DNA of 64,000 nt from Phycisphaerae bacterium (GTDB lineage: Bacteria > Planctomycetota > Phycisphaerae > Sedimentisphaerales > Anaerobacaceae): assembly GCA_012744475.1 (NCBI GenBank), contig JAAYBV010000101.1, positions 1 through 64,000 of the forward strand, written 5' to 3'. Shown piece by piece: positions 18,994-29,900 of the stretch. The notes under the pieces are model-generated. The model searched no databases and was not told the origin of the DNA. It worked only from the letters and a program-made list of their open reading frames with translations. A program made the translations under genes and the position numbers. Positions within the stretch are counted from its first letter, which is position 1. Each line of letters opens with the position of its first letter.

Positions 18994-20152
18994 AGTCCTG
19001 CCCTCCAGTGGTCCCGAGAAGAGTTGCATACATATGACAGAGTTTGTGGCTCTCGTTTTCCCAGTTGTACAACGTGCGGATGGCGGCAAGGCCGCGTTCG
19101 CCCATGGCCCGCGCCTCGTCCGGACATTCGATCAGGTGCGTGATCGCTGCGGCGATGTCGTTCGGTCTGGACGGATCAACAATCAGTCCGCAGCGGTTCG
19201 GCTCGACCACTTCCCTGTACAACGGGAAATTCGACGCCACGACCGGCACGCCTACCAGCATATAGTCAAACAGCTTGTTCGGCAAGCAGCTCATGTTGTT
19301 GGCATAAGGCAAATACGTAATGATACCTATCGATGCCTGCGAGGTGAGTCTCTCCTTCTCCTCGTAGGGCACCCAGGGAAGAAGATCTACGTTGTTCTCG
19401 ATGCCGCGCTGCTTGACCAATGTCTTCAGCTCGTCCTCGAAGGGGGCGGGCCTCGCCACGCCGACCAGGACCAGACGCCAGTCCGGGTGCCTCGCCGCCA
19501 CCAGGGCGAATGCCTCGATCAGCTCGACCAGGCCGCGGATGCGGGACATCGCACCGATATAGATGATTTTCTTCTGTGGGTCCTTCTCGAACGCGCCGGA
19601 CAGGGCGACGATCGGGTAGTTCTCGATCCGGCCGGACCGCACCTTCAGCTTCCGGTAGCGGGCGCCGACGAACGGGGTCGTGTAGATCACCAGGTCGAAG
19701 AACCGCACCACCGCCCGCTCAAAGAGGTCGAACGACTTGCTGACACAACGCCGCAGGCCCTTTGAAATCCAGAACTTGTCGAGGATGCTGTTGGGGTAAT
19801 GCTCGTGCACGTCCCAAACCACCTTCTTGCCCCTCACCTTCAGGAGCAGGCCGACGATCATCAGCTCGGGATCGTGGAAGTGGTATACGTCCGCGTCCTC
19901 TCGCACCGCCTGTCGGTACAGCTTCCAGGTCACGCTCGTCATGCGGCGGAAGCGGCTTCGCGGCTCGGGCACCGGCACGATGCGCACGCCATCGATCGTC
20001 TCGGCCTTGGTGTGCCGGGCGATCAGCACGACGTCATAGCCGGCTCTCGCCAGACTCTTCGCCTCCTTGTGGAAAATGCGCCCGTCGAACGGCACGTGAA
20101 CCGTCGTCAACATGCACACCTTCGCTCGAACTGGCTTCGCTGCATCAGCCAT
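18902..20152 (-). CDS. Glycosyltransferase family 4
   Basis: KVCMLTTVHVPFDGRIFHKEAKSLARAGYDVVLIARH...VYHFHDPELMIVGLLLK...IIYIGAMSRIRGLVELIEAFALV. 3' end overlaps the wecB start by 92 nt. Confidence 0.85.
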   Translation of the reverse strand: MADAAKPVRAKVCMLTTVHVPFDGRIFHKEAKSLARAGYDVVLIARHTKAETIDGVRIVPVPEPRSRFRRMTSVTWKLYRQAVREDADVYHFHDPELMIVGLLLKVRGKKVVWDVHEHYPNSILDKFWISKGLRRCVSKSFDLFERAVVRFFDLVIYTTPFVGARYRKLKVRSGRIENYPIVALSGAFEKDPQKKIIYIGAMSRIRGLVELIEAFALVAARHPDWRLVLVGVARPAPFEDELKTLVKQRGIENNVDLLPWVPYEEKERLTSQASIGIITYLPYANNMSCLPNKLFDYMLVGVPVVASNFPLYREVVEPNRCGLIVDPSRPNDIAAAITHLIECPDEARAMGERGLAAIRTLYNWENESHKLCHMYATLLGTTGGQDCVQDTADRRSPAKLHENGAAVFRADAGRGI

Positions 20153-21377
20153 TGCCGCTGTTTGCCCTTGATGCCAGCGACCACAGCGCATCGGCGAATG
20201 CCTTGGCGTTGCGGTCGGAATCAAATACGTCACGCGCGCGCGACAGTCCGTTCTGGCCCGCGGCGGCGCGAAACGCCGCATCGGCGATCATCCGCTCGAT
20301 GGCGCTGCACAGTTGCTCGACGTTCCGCGATTCAACGAGCAGCCCTGTCTGGCCGTCGATCACGGCCTCCGGCACGCCTCCCACGCGCGTCGCGACCACC
20401 GGCAGTCCGCAATCCATCGCCTCCAGAATCGCCTGGGGCATGCCCTCGCTGTGCGAAGGCAGAACCAGGAAATCGGCGCCTTGCAGATAGTGCGACACAT
20501 CTTCCGGCGGCACTCGGCCCGGCAGAAGGACCGCGTCTCTGCGCGCCACCCGTGCCGAAAGCTGCGCCAACACATTCCGCGAAGGGCCGTCGCCCACACA
20601 CACCAGACGCAACCTCTCGTGCTTGTTCAGAAGAGGCTCGCAGGCCGCCGCCAGCTCGTTGATTCCCTTGGTCTCGACCAGACCGCCGACGTAGATGGCG
20701 ACGACGCAATCCGTCGGCCAGCCCAGCCGCTGGCGGACCTTCATCTTGTCCTGAGCCGGGCGGAACTGTTCCGCGTCCCTGCCGAGATAGACGCACAGCG
20801 GCTCACGTCGGCACGCGCCCGTCTGGCCCAGTCTCGCACAGGTCGACTGACTAACCCCGACAGGCAGATCGACCTGCGCCAGCGTACCACGCAACCGCTT
20901 CCACAGGACCGGCATCCGGTCGGGATAGACCATCACGTCGCTGCCGACCGCCAGAGACGCAACGGGCAGACCGAGCTTGCTGCCTATGGTTACGGCCGCT
21001 TCCGCGTCCGGCAGCATCGAGACCCCCAGAACCACATCGAACGGCTCGGCCTGGTGCCACCGCTTCGCCTGCGCCATGGCGCTGAACGCCAGCGATGCGC
21101 CCTCGAACCGCCGGAACCCAAATCCGGGCGGGCGGAGGTAACTGACCCGACGCGCCCGCAGACCATCCGGTGCGGCCAGCGGATTGCCGGGACCATAATC
21201 ACGCCATCGCGAGGCGCGACACAGCGGCCAGGGGGCCCACGGCCGGCCCACGAGGAAATCACAGTCGATCCCGTGCCGGCGCAGGTGCCGAGCCTCGCGA
21301 CACATGAAGATCCCGTGCCTTGGCGAGGTCGTGGTTGGGAACATGTGGCTAACCGTCAATATCCGGAGCTTCTTCAT
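20145..21377 (-). CDS. Glycosyltransferase family 4
   Basis: MKKLRILTVSHMFPTTTSPRHGIFMCREARHLRRHG...VVAIYVGGLVETKGINELAAACEPL...DFLVLPSHSEGMPQAILEAMDCGLPVVATRVGGVPE. Confidence 0.9.
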   Translation of the reverse strand: MKKLRILTVSHMFPTTTSPRHGIFMCREARHLRRHGIDCDFLVGRPWAPWPLCRASRWRDYGPGNPLAAPDGLRARRVSYLRPPGFGFRRFEGASLAFSAMAQAKRWHQAEPFDVVLGVSMLPDAEAAVTIGSKLGLPVASLAVGSDVMVYPDRMPVLWKRLRGTLAQVDLPVGVSQSTCARLGQTGACRREPLCVYLGRDAEQFRPAQDKMKVRQRLGWPTDCVVAIYVGGLVETKGINELAAACEPLLNKHERLRLVCVGDGPSRNVLAQLSARVARRDAVLLPGRVPPEDVSHYLQGADFLVLPSHSEGMPQAILEAMDCGLPVVATRVGGVPEAVIDGQTGLLVESRNVEQLCSAIERMIADAAFRAAAGQNGLSRARDVFDSDRNAKAFADALWSLASRANSGNG

Positions 21378-22797
21378 CCGTTTCGTCGCAGAATTCGTCG
21401 GGGTCGGCATACCACCAACTGAGACGTTCGGCCGCCAGCACGAACGCCAGGAACACCCAATAGTACTTCGCGGACACCTGCTTGATATTCAGGCCCATCA
21501 CCAGCAGAAACGTCAGGACCGCCCGCGCGTACAGCTTCTCCAGGGTCAGAGGCATGCGTCTGACTGTGAGCATCAGCAGGACGACGAAGACGGCGAACAG
21601 GACCCCCGCCGGGACGCCGTATACGCCGAGCGCGAAAAAGAAGTCGTTGTGCGGCCAGATCACGCTGTCGGTCCGCTCGAACCAACTGAAGTAGCCCGTG
21701 CCCGCCGGTCTCGTGGCCGCCGCCCCGATGGCCTTGTGGATGGGAGCCATGCGGATGTCGATGGCTTCTTTGGCGCGCTGTACGCTGGTCAACCGCGCGG
21801 AGACCGAGCTGTCCAAGCCCTGCTGCCGGACCAGAAGCCCCGTGGATAGAGACGCCAACAGAATGACGAGCACCAGCAGGGCCGCCAGCGCCGGTCGGCG
21901 CAGGACCTGTCGCACGAACAACAGCGGGCTCAGCACCGTGAAAGCCAGCGCCACCAGACCGCCGCGAGATCCGATCCGAAGCATCATGACGGGCAGGAAC
22001 AGAATCGCCGCGAGATAAAGGACGCGCCACAGCAGGCTCCGATCGCGGGCGAAGAGATAGACCGCGCAGAGGAACGCCAGGGCCGTGAGGGCCGCAAGCA
22101 TGTTGGCGTCGATCGCGCGTCCGAGCGTCGCGGCGTACCGCACGTCCCGCGTCTCGTGCGCCGCGCGAATCACCGCGCCCGTGCGGACCGCCAGAACGAT
22201 CGTGCCCAGCATTCCGATAACATATGAGCGCAACGCCCAGAGAAACGTGGTCTCGCGGTTCGTTTCGAGAATCCAGTAGGCGATCACGACCAGTGCGACC
22301 AACTGGAATTGCGTGAAGGCCCGCATCACCTCCATCGCCAGGTATGGCTGCGGCAATGATGCGACGAAGATCCACGCGCTCAGGCCCGCCGCGACCCACA
22401 GGGCCTTGTGCCGGATGCGCAGACCCGGCCGGGTCAGCATCACATTCAGCAGGAAACTCGCCGCCACCGCAATACCCACGCCGCGATCGAGACTGAATCC
22501 CTGCCCGAACCCCACACCCGCGCCGGTAGGAAGGACCAGCATGAGAATACACAGCGCGAACGTCGGCTTGATGAGCATGCCGAGAAAGGTGGGCAGCGCA
22601 ATCACCAGTCCCCCAACGAGAGGATTCCTGCCCACAAAGGCGATCCCGGACCCGATCGCGCAGACGATCAGCCACACCGCCAGGAGCAACGTGTTCATGG
22701 CGGGCGGGACCGGGATGTCTGACGTCCGCTCCTCGGGCTCGGACAACAAGCCGTCGTAGTCCACTTCTTCGAAGTAAGTCGCGTACATAAGTAACAC
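21349..22797 (-). CDS. O-antigen ligase/polymerase family membrane protein
   Basis: About 12 predicted hydrophobic segments; IGSRGGLVALAFTVLSPLL and WPHNDFFFALGVYGVPAGVLFAVFVV (Wzy/WaaL-like H-N-x-F motif). Confidence 0.75.
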   Translation of the reverse strand: MLLMYATYFEEVDYDGLLSEPEERTSDIPVPPAMNTLLLAVWLIVCAIGSGIAFVGRNPLVGGLVIALPTFLGMLIKPTFALCILMLVLPTGAGVGFGQGFSLDRGVGIAVAASFLLNVMLTRPGLRIRHKALWVAAGLSAWIFVASLPQPYLAMEVMRAFTQFQLVALVVIAYWILETNRETTFLWALRSYVIGMLGTIVLAVRTGAVIRAAHETRDVRYAATLGRAIDANMLAALTALAFLCAVYLFARDRSLLWRVLYLAAILFLPVMMLRIGSRGGLVALAFTVLSPLLFVRQVLRRPALAALLVLVILLASLSTGLLVRQQGLDSSVSARLTSVQRAKEAIDIRMAPIHKAIGAAATRPAGTGYFSWFERTDSVIWPHNDFFFALGVYGVPAGVLFAVFVVLLMLTVRRMPLTLEKLYARAVLTFLLVMGLNIKQVSAKYYWVFLAFVLAAERLSWWYADPDEFCDETDEEAPDIDG

Positions 22798-22978
22798 TGG
22801 CGGTGCGGCCGCACCGATGAAGCTCCGGCACCCGGGACCGACGCCGTTCCGCGTCCGATCCCTGCCTGTTCTTTCGTTTCAAAAGACGGGCGGCATGAGA
22901 GAGCGTGCCAAGAATCGGCTCGTGCCCGCAGAGGCTTTCAGCTCGCGAGCATCCGGTTCCGATAACTCGACGGCTCAA

Positions 22979-24550
22979 TCAAAGTCCGCTGCCGACCGCC
23001 GATTCTTCTGAGCCGCGCCGCAGGACCACAAGCAGCCGCCTGCGCTCTGCGGGGTCGATACTGAACAGCCAGGCGCACAGACACGCTACAGCGCCCGAGG
23101 CAACAATCGCGCCCAGCAGCGCCGGCCACGAATCCGGCGGGAGGAGGACCTTCCAGGCAACGATCACTGCGACCGCCGGAAGGCTGCCCGCCAGTGCGGG
23201 CCGCCAGACGCACACAAGGCTCTCGCGCGTCGCGATCTTCATCCTCCGGTTGAAGTAGATCGGCACGACCAGACCCGACACGATCGCCATCGGAACGAAG
23301 CCGAACCAGGCGATTCCCTCAAGGCCCCAGCCCAGGGATTTGACGGCGAAGACCGAGCCGGCGATGCAGAGGATCGCGGTCACTGCGGCAAGGGCCCCGA
23401 AGACACCATGCTCGCCGCGACCGGTGAGAACCAGGAAGTTGCTGTGCTGCGCCAGCATCAGGCCGTGCCCTGCCGTCAGAACGGCCAGAACCGTTGCCAG
23501 CGAACCGACGACGGTCGGGTCTGAGAACTTCTCGCCCACCCAGACGCTGAGGAACTCGCGGCCCATGACGATCAGGAAGGCGCTGGCGGGAATCAGAACC
23601 AACAGGCTGTATTTCTGTGTCAGGAAGGCGATTTCCTTGACCTTGGCATGGTCGTCGCGGGTGTCCAGCTCGCTGACGGCCGGCTTGATCGCGGCCGTGA
23701 AGGCCTGGAGCAACTGGCTCAACAGCAGCACGGCGGCGCTGGCGACGGCGAAGCGGCTGACCGCCGACGTGCCCAGGAAGATCCCTGCGATCAGGTCGCC
23801 TGCCTTGCAGACGATCAGGCCGCCCATCGCATAAAGGAACGTGTTCGTTCCATACGAGAGCATGTCCTTCAACAGGACCGGATCGATGTTGCGGCGCGAC
23901 AGGGACACTCCGGGCAGCAACCGTCGGATGAACAGAGACTGAATCAGCCGCATGACGATCTCGCTCGCGCCAAACACGAGTCCCATCGTCAACAGGCCGT
24001 AACCGCAAAGCACAAGGACGACCAGCAGAACGGTCCGCACCGCCAGGACTACCAGCGTCGCCATGTTGATGACATCGTACCTCTGCAGACCGCTGAGCAC
24101 GGCGGTGGTCAACTGAAGCGGGCTGGCAAGCGCGAACGCAAGGCCCACCACGAGGACCAGCCGGCCGGCCACCTCGATCTGCTCGCGCTCGATCGCAAAC
24201 CAATCGCCGATCTTCGCGTAGAGCAGAACCGTCAGCAGCGCCAGCACGATCCCCAGGGCCGAGTAAAAGAACAGCGCCGTGCTGACGACCTTTGAAATGC
24301 CCTGCTCGTCGCCCTTCGCCAGGCAGACAGGAATCTGCCGGTTGATCGCGCCGTTGAGCCCGAGGCTCAGCATGCCGCGATAGCGAAACAGCGAGCCGAC
24401 CAGCACCCACACGCCATAGCGGGCCTCTCCCAGACGGCCCAGGAAGAACCGGATCAGGACAAAGCCGATCAACGCGTTACTGACGAGGGCCAGCAGGTTG
24501 AACAGCGTGTTGTGGATCAACCGCTTCGAGGTGGTGACAGGTTGTGCCAT
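22979..24550 (-). CDS. Lipopolysaccharide/polysaccharide flippase (MATE/Wzx-like)
   Basis: MAQPVTTSKRLIHNTLFNLLALVSNALIGFVLIRFFLGRLGEARYGVWVLVGSLFRYRGMLSLGLNGAINRQI; multiple TM helices. Confidence 0.85.
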   Translation of the reverse strand: MAQPVTTSKRLIHNTLFNLLALVSNALIGFVLIRFFLGRLGEARYGVWVLVGSLFRYRGMLSLGLNGAINRQIPVCLAKGDEQGISKVVSTALFFYSALGIVLALLTVLLYAKIGDWFAIEREQIEVAGRLVLVVGLAFALASPLQLTTAVLSGLQRYDVINMATLVVLAVRTVLLVVLVLCGYGLLTMGLVFGASEIVMRLIQSLFIRRLLPGVSLSRRNIDPVLLKDMLSYGTNTFLYAMGGLIVCKAGDLIAGIFLGTSAVSRFAVASAAVLLLSQLLQAFTAAIKPAVSELDTRDDHAKVKEIAFLTQKYSLLVLIPASAFLIVMGREFLSVWVGEKFSDPTVVGSLATVLAVLTAGHGLMLAQHSNFLVLTGRGEHGVFGALAAVTAILCIAGSVFAVKSLGWGLEGIAWFGFVPMAIVSGLVVPIYFNRRMKIATRESLVCVWRPALAGSLPAVAVIVAWKVLLPPDSWPALLGAIVASGAVACLCAWLFSIDPAERRRLLVVLRRGSEESAVGSGL

Positions 24551-25358
24551 CGTCCTTTCTTGTCTTGTCCGCATGTTCGAGGCGCGAGACCTCGGACTTC
24601 TGCGCGACGCAGAACAGGTTCGCCGAGTCGAAGTATTTCGCATCCCACGCCATGCCTCTGGCGATTGCCGCATGAAGGGGGGCAACCCGGCCGACGAGCA
24701 GGTCCGCCATTCTCAACACGCGATGGAAGAGGCCGGCGCCGTCGAACTCAACGGCATCGAACCCGCTGCACCGCAGCAGGCGGGCCAGATGGGCTGCGGA
24801 GAAATGCTCGTGCCAGCGTTTGGTCGCCGAGACGTCGCCGATCAGGCCGTCGGCGTTGCGGAGGTACCGCGCGTCGTATTCCGCCTGCGAATGCGTCCGG
24901 CAGTAGTACCAGCGGTGCAGCCGGGGAAACCGAAATTTGAGATTGCCCATATCCAGGAACGAGAACACATGCCGACCGGGAACGGTGACGACCAGCACGC
25001 CATCGTCCGACAGGACGCGGTGCAGCTCGTCCAGCAGCCCTTCCTGCTCGCCGACGTGTTCGAGGACGTCCATCAGCGTGATCGACGAGAACATCGCGTC
25101 CGGGAACGGCAAAGGCATGGCCCCGTCGATATGGATAATCTCCAGTCCACCGGAGGCCTTCTGCGCCCGTTCGACCGCCTGACGGCTGACGTCGACGCCC
25201 ACGAGGCACTTGATCTCTTTGGTCTTCAACGCCCGGAGGAATCGTCCGTCGCCGCAGCCGAAGTCGAGATGGGCCGCCCCGCCGGCGGGCACATGCTGCC
25301 ATGCGAACGCATAGCGGTCCCATTTGTACGGGTTGCCGGTTGTGAATCGTGTGCGCAT
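24477..25358 (-). CDS. Class I SAM-dependent methyltransferase
   Basis: HLDFGCGDGRFLRAL (motif I), VLVVTVPGRHVFSFLD; in the polysaccharide cluster; 74-nt overlap with the flippase start. Confidence 0.8.
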   Translation of the reverse strand: MRTRFTTGNPYKWDRYAFAWQHVPAGGAAHLDFGCGDGRFLRALKTKEIKCLVGVDVSRQAVERAQKASGGLEIIHIDGAMPLPFPDAMFSSITLMDVLEHVGEQEGLLDELHRVLSDDGVLVVTVPGRHVFSFLDMGNLKFRFPRLHRWYYCRTHSQAEYDARYLRNADGLIGDVSATKRWHEHFSAAHLARLLRCSGFDAVEFDGAGLFHRVLRMADLLVGRVAPLHAAIARGMAWDAKYFDSANLFCVAQKSEVSRLEHADKTRKDDGTTCHHLEAVDPQHAVQPAGPRQ

Positions 25359-25378
25359 ACGCTTGACTTGCCGGGTCC

Positions 25379-26893
25379 TCAGTCGAGCTTTGGCGGCGCG
25401 ACGACCTGCCACAACGGACCGGCCCTGCGAAGATCGTATTTGCCGAGCGCAAACGGCGGCGCATAACCCGGGCGGTCCGAGGTCACGTAAACCGGCCGGC
25501 GTGCAAGAAGTTGCTCGAACAACTCGGCGTCGTACGGTGGCGCCCCCCTGCTGCGGATAATGCCCGTGACGACCTGCACATCGGCACGCCGGCCCTCGAT
25601 CTCATGCACCAGCAGCAGCGGCGCCACGGTCGTCGTGTCGGCATAAATGACCGCATCGGGACCGGCCGCCCCCAGCGCATCGCGTGCGAAACACTCGGCG
25701 CCGTCATCGCTCGTCTTCCACGGCCGCAGGAAATAGACGTAGTCGTCGCGGTACGCGATGTCGGCCCGCGTTCCAATGTCCAGCCCCATCCGGCGGGCCG
25801 CCTCTGGCGCCGCCGCATACACCGCTGGAGGCAGCAGTGCGAAGGCCACGATGAGCATCGCAGTCGCCCGGCGAGGCACGCGTTCTTGAATGCGATGCGC
25901 GCCCAGACCGATAATCGCCGATGTCACGGCGTAGAACGGGATGAAGAAGGCGTAGCGGTCGGAGACCGTGTAGCGAAACGCAAAGACGAAGAACAGCACG
26001 AGCAACGCCGCGAGAATGGAACGGAACGCCGGGACGGGCCGCATCTTGCACAGCGCTGCGCCGCCAGCGACAAACAGCAGCGCGTTCGGGGTTGGGAAGT
26101 TCAGCACAATCAGAAGGAGGTTCTCCCTGACAAGCGTCCACGACAAGGCCGTGTTGAGCACATCCGCCTGCCAGCGATCCCCGAACGCGGCGGAAGCGAG
26201 CGTAGCGAGGATCTGGCCGCTATGGATCATCTGCCGGACGATCAGATACTCGTAGGGCAACGCGCCGAGAATCCACAGCAGAGCCATGATCGCAACATCC
26301 CTTGGGCGCACGCGTCTCCGCATCAACAGAGCACCCATGAACACGGCGTAACAGACCAGCGGAAGGACCGCGAGCATGTGCACCGAGACAGCCAAGCCAT
26401 TGACCAGACCCAGGGCGTAGAGATATCGCGTTCGGCCCGTTCGGCCATATTGCAGCAGCACGACCAGCTCGCCCAGAAACAGCGCCGTCCACAGCGTGTA
26501 CGTCTCCGCGATGCTCGCGTGCTGCCAGAACGTGTGCGACAGCGCCAGCGTCAATGCCGCGACAAGGGCGGGGAATTCCTTGCCCGCCCAGAGCCGCACG
26601 AGCAGGTACAGATTCGCCACCGCCACCGCCCCGGCGAAGGCCGAGACCAGGTTGACCCTGTGGGCAAACGAACCGAGCGGGATGTACTTGGCTGCGATGG
26701 CCACGAGATAGAACAGCGGATGCGCGATCGCCAGTCCGAGAAATCCTTCGATATCGTTGTGCCAGACTCGAAGTTGAATCAATCCGCTGTCCTGCCACAG
26801 CGCCCCCGGCGCGCAACTGATCCCATACAGGACCCCTGCCCCGAGGAGCACGACAAGATACACGATCCCTATGCGCGTGGTTGTCTTGGGCAT
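25379..26893 (-). CDS. DUF2723 / protein O-mannosyltransferase-like membrane protein
   Basis: YGISCAPGALWQDSGLIQLRVWHNDIEGFLGLAIAHPLFYLVAIAAKYIPLGSFAHRVNLVSAFAGAVAVANLYLLVRL...FWQHASIAETYTL. Confidence 0.8.
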   Translation of the reverse strand: MPKTTTRIGIVYLVVLLGAGVLYGISCAPGALWQDSGLIQLRVWHNDIEGFLGLAIAHPLFYLVAIAAKYIPLGSFAHRVNLVSAFAGAVAVANLYLLVRLWAGKEFPALVAALTLALSHTFWQHASIAETYTLWTALFLGELVVLLQYGRTGRTRYLYALGLVNGLAVSVHMLAVLPLVCYAVFMGALLMRRRVRPRDVAIMALLWILGALPYEYLIVRQMIHSGQILATLASAAFGDRWQADVLNTALSWTLVRENLLLIVLNFPTPNALLFVAGGAALCKMRPVPAFRSILAALLVLFFVFAFRYTVSDRYAFFIPFYAVTSAIIGLGAHRIQERVPRRATAMLIVAFALLPPAVYAAAPEAARRMGLDIGTRADIAYRDDYVYFLRPWKTSDDGAECFARDALGAAGPDAVIYADTTTVAPLLLVHEIEGRRADVQVVTGIIRSRGAPPYDAELFEQLLARRPVYVTSDRPGYAPPFALGKYDLRRAGPLWQVVAPPKLD

Positions 26894-26921
26894 GAATGTG
26901 ATGTGCGAATTGCGTTCGGCG

Positions 26922-29900
26922 TCAACTGACGGTGACGACGAGCCCTTCGTTGCTGATACTGTAGTCGAAGAAGCGGGCCCGCTCGTTCGGCGGCTCGGTC
27001 TGGAGCATGCGGCGGACATTCGCGGCATCGGAGCCCGACTTGCAGACCATCAGAAGGAAGCCGCCTCCGCCGGCGCCAAGCAGCTTTGCCCCGTGGATAT
27101 GCGGCCGGACACGCGCCAGCAGCGCCTCGATCTGTGCATTGCTGCTGTTCGGGTCCAATTGCTTGTTGAGCTGCCAGGCGGCCTCGACCAGATGCCCGAA
27201 CCGCGCGAGGTCCTTGCGAATGAAGGCGTCCATCACCTCCCGCGCGACCTGCCCGATGTGCGACAGCGTCGCCATCGTGGCCCGTTCACGATTCAGATAC
27301 CGGCCCACCACCTGCTGAAGGATGTTCTTGGCGAGCCGCGTGATCCCGGTATAGTACAGCAGCGTCGCCTTATCATTACACATCGGGTCTATAATATCCG
27401 ATGGCACGTAATGGATGTGCGCGTCCGGGACCATGCCCGCCTGCGACACGATCATCTTGACGCCGTCGACGACGCCTCCGATCTGGTCCTGCCAGCCTCC
27501 GCCGGTGGTCAGCGCCTGCTCGAGGCGCAACACCTGGTGGAACAGCTCCCGCTGCGAGAGGTCCTTGCCGACGACCCGCGCGATCGCGGCGGTAATCACC
27601 GCGCCCATGATACTGGAGGTTCCCAGGCCGCTTCCCTTGGGAATGGCGGCCAGGGTCGTCAACTCGATTCCGCCTCCAAAGTCCTCCAGCGCCTTTCGCA
27701 GGGAACCCGCCCCCGATCGGCCGCCCGGCCGGGGCGACAGGCCCGACAACGCCAGGGCCGCCTTGGCCAGGGCGAAACTGCCGGTGGCTTTGCGGTAGTC
27801 CAGCAGGTCCTCGAACCGGCGAACCTCGATGCGAACGCCCAGGTCGATCGAGCCGATGCGGATGACCGGCTCGTCGATCACGCGGATGTACGCCTGGATC
27901 GGAGGCTGTCCGTTGAGGTTGACCGCCGCGTTCACCACGCAGCCGCCCCACTCGAGCGAATAGGGGGGCGTGTCGGTCCAGCCCCCGCCGATATCGAGCC
28001 GCGCCGGCGCGCGGGCCCAGACGATTTCATCGCTGCGCAGCACGCTGCGAGGCGACGCCGCCTCGACGATCCCGCTGCCGACGATCGACCGCTCCAGCGT
28101 CTCAAACGCCGCCTGCTGCGCCCGCTGTGACCATGCCAGAATCGACGTGTTGCGCGTCGGAAGCAGGCCGAGAGATTTCAGCCATTTACACTGAGTTCGC
28201 GTCAACTCCTCTTCGATGCCGCCAAGCACCTCGACCGCCGGCGCGTCGCGACCTTCACACAGGCGGGCCAGAGCCGATCCCAGCGTGTGCAGGACTCGGG
28301 AGAAGGTCAGCGCGGCCATGCCGTGATTCTCCCGGCTCTCGCAATACCGATGTGCTTCCTTCAGAATATCGGCGATCCAGGCCGCGACGTCGTCCCGGCC
28401 GCGCAGCAGCGAGGCCAACTCCTGTGAGGAGAACTTGCTTTCCGGCCGGAACATCCGGCGCCAGGAGCAACGGATCTCCTGCGCCCTGATCCGGCTGCGA
28501 CGACGGTAGAACTCGACGTGATCGGCCATCGCCAGAATCTGTTCGAGGCTGTACCGGTCGGCCGTCCGCCAGGCGGAGCGCTGCTCCTGCGAAGCAGTGC
28601 CCGGGTCGAACATCCACAGCCAGCGACGGTAGTCGCTGTGCACCTTCACCGCGGGAAACAGGCGGGCATTCCAGATGCTCCGCTCATTCGCTGCGACCCG
28701 ACGATCCCAAACGTCTTGTGGCTTGGCTCCGACATCCGCCAGCCAGGTGAGAAGGTCTTTGCCGCAGAAGACGGCACCGTCGCCGGCCGGCTCCTTGAGC
28801 GCGTCGTCGATTCCATAGCAGCGAACGAACCAGACCCGGGCGGCGTCGCGGTCGCGCCCTTGGATCACGTCGACACATGCACCGGCCGGGACCACCAGCG
28901 GCTTCTCGATATCGACACCGACGACCACGTTGCCCCCACCCAGAGTCAGCGAGGACGCGATCCGGCAGCCCTCGACCCAGGCGCCGGTCCCCTGGACCGT
29001 CGCCGGCGGCACGACCTCGTTGTTGATATCGAGGTAGGTTTGCAGGAAGGAGATGCCCCGATCCTCCTGGAGCAGCCGGGTTCCGTTGCTGAGGATCCCC
29101 CTGCTGCTGCCGAAGTCGAGGAAGTCGCAGTGCTTGAGCAACTGCACGCTGAATGGCGTTTCGCTCAGCACGTCGAACAGCTCCGCCAACATGGTGTCCG
29201 ACCACCTCGAGCCGCTGCCGCGTGCCGACTTGACGTAGTCTTCCAGACGGGTCTGCGTCCCCATCGCACAGCAGATCTCGCGGTAGAAGTCGAGCCCGCG
29301 CTCCAGCACCGCCCTGCCCCGCCTGCCCGCCAGGACCAGGCCGCCCTGCTCGTCGCGGCGAGCGCCGAAGACCTGGAGCAGGCGAACCGCCGTGGCGGCG
29401 TCGAAGTGCATCACGCCGATGTCCAGACAGCTCTGTCCGTACGCGTTGATTGCTCCGTGGGCCTTCTGCTCGGGGATGGAAGGCTTTTGCAGGTACAGGC
29501 TCACCTCGTCGGCTGGTCCCTGGCAGAACACACCATGCCGGCTCGCCTGCTCGGGATTGGCGTAGCATGCGAGCCCCGTGATGCCCTGCTTCGTCAGGCG
29601 GATGTCCGACGGGTCAAACCGCAGCAGGACATCGCCCGAGGCGATCACCACCTGCCCCTGACCGTGCTGCGGCGCCGGCAGCGCCAGGTACGTGGGCAGC
29701 TGGCGGTCGAACAGGCTCAGACACACGGCGCTGTCGTTCTCGCCGGGAACGGGAATGAACACCTTGCCGCACGGACCATACGCAGGCAGGCGTCGCGAAT
29801 CCCCGCCCGCGTGGACAATCAGGATGCGCAGCTCGCTCAGCGCCTCTTCCCAGCGATGCGGGCCGGACTTTTCCGGACCTGGAGCAAGCTGCCTTCGCAA

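Noticed and set aside
21374-22978. 534-aa minus-strand ORF overlapping the O-antigen ligase in another frame
   Set aside because: The hydrophobic frame 21349-22797 is the real gene; this alternate frame lacks TM pattern or motifs.
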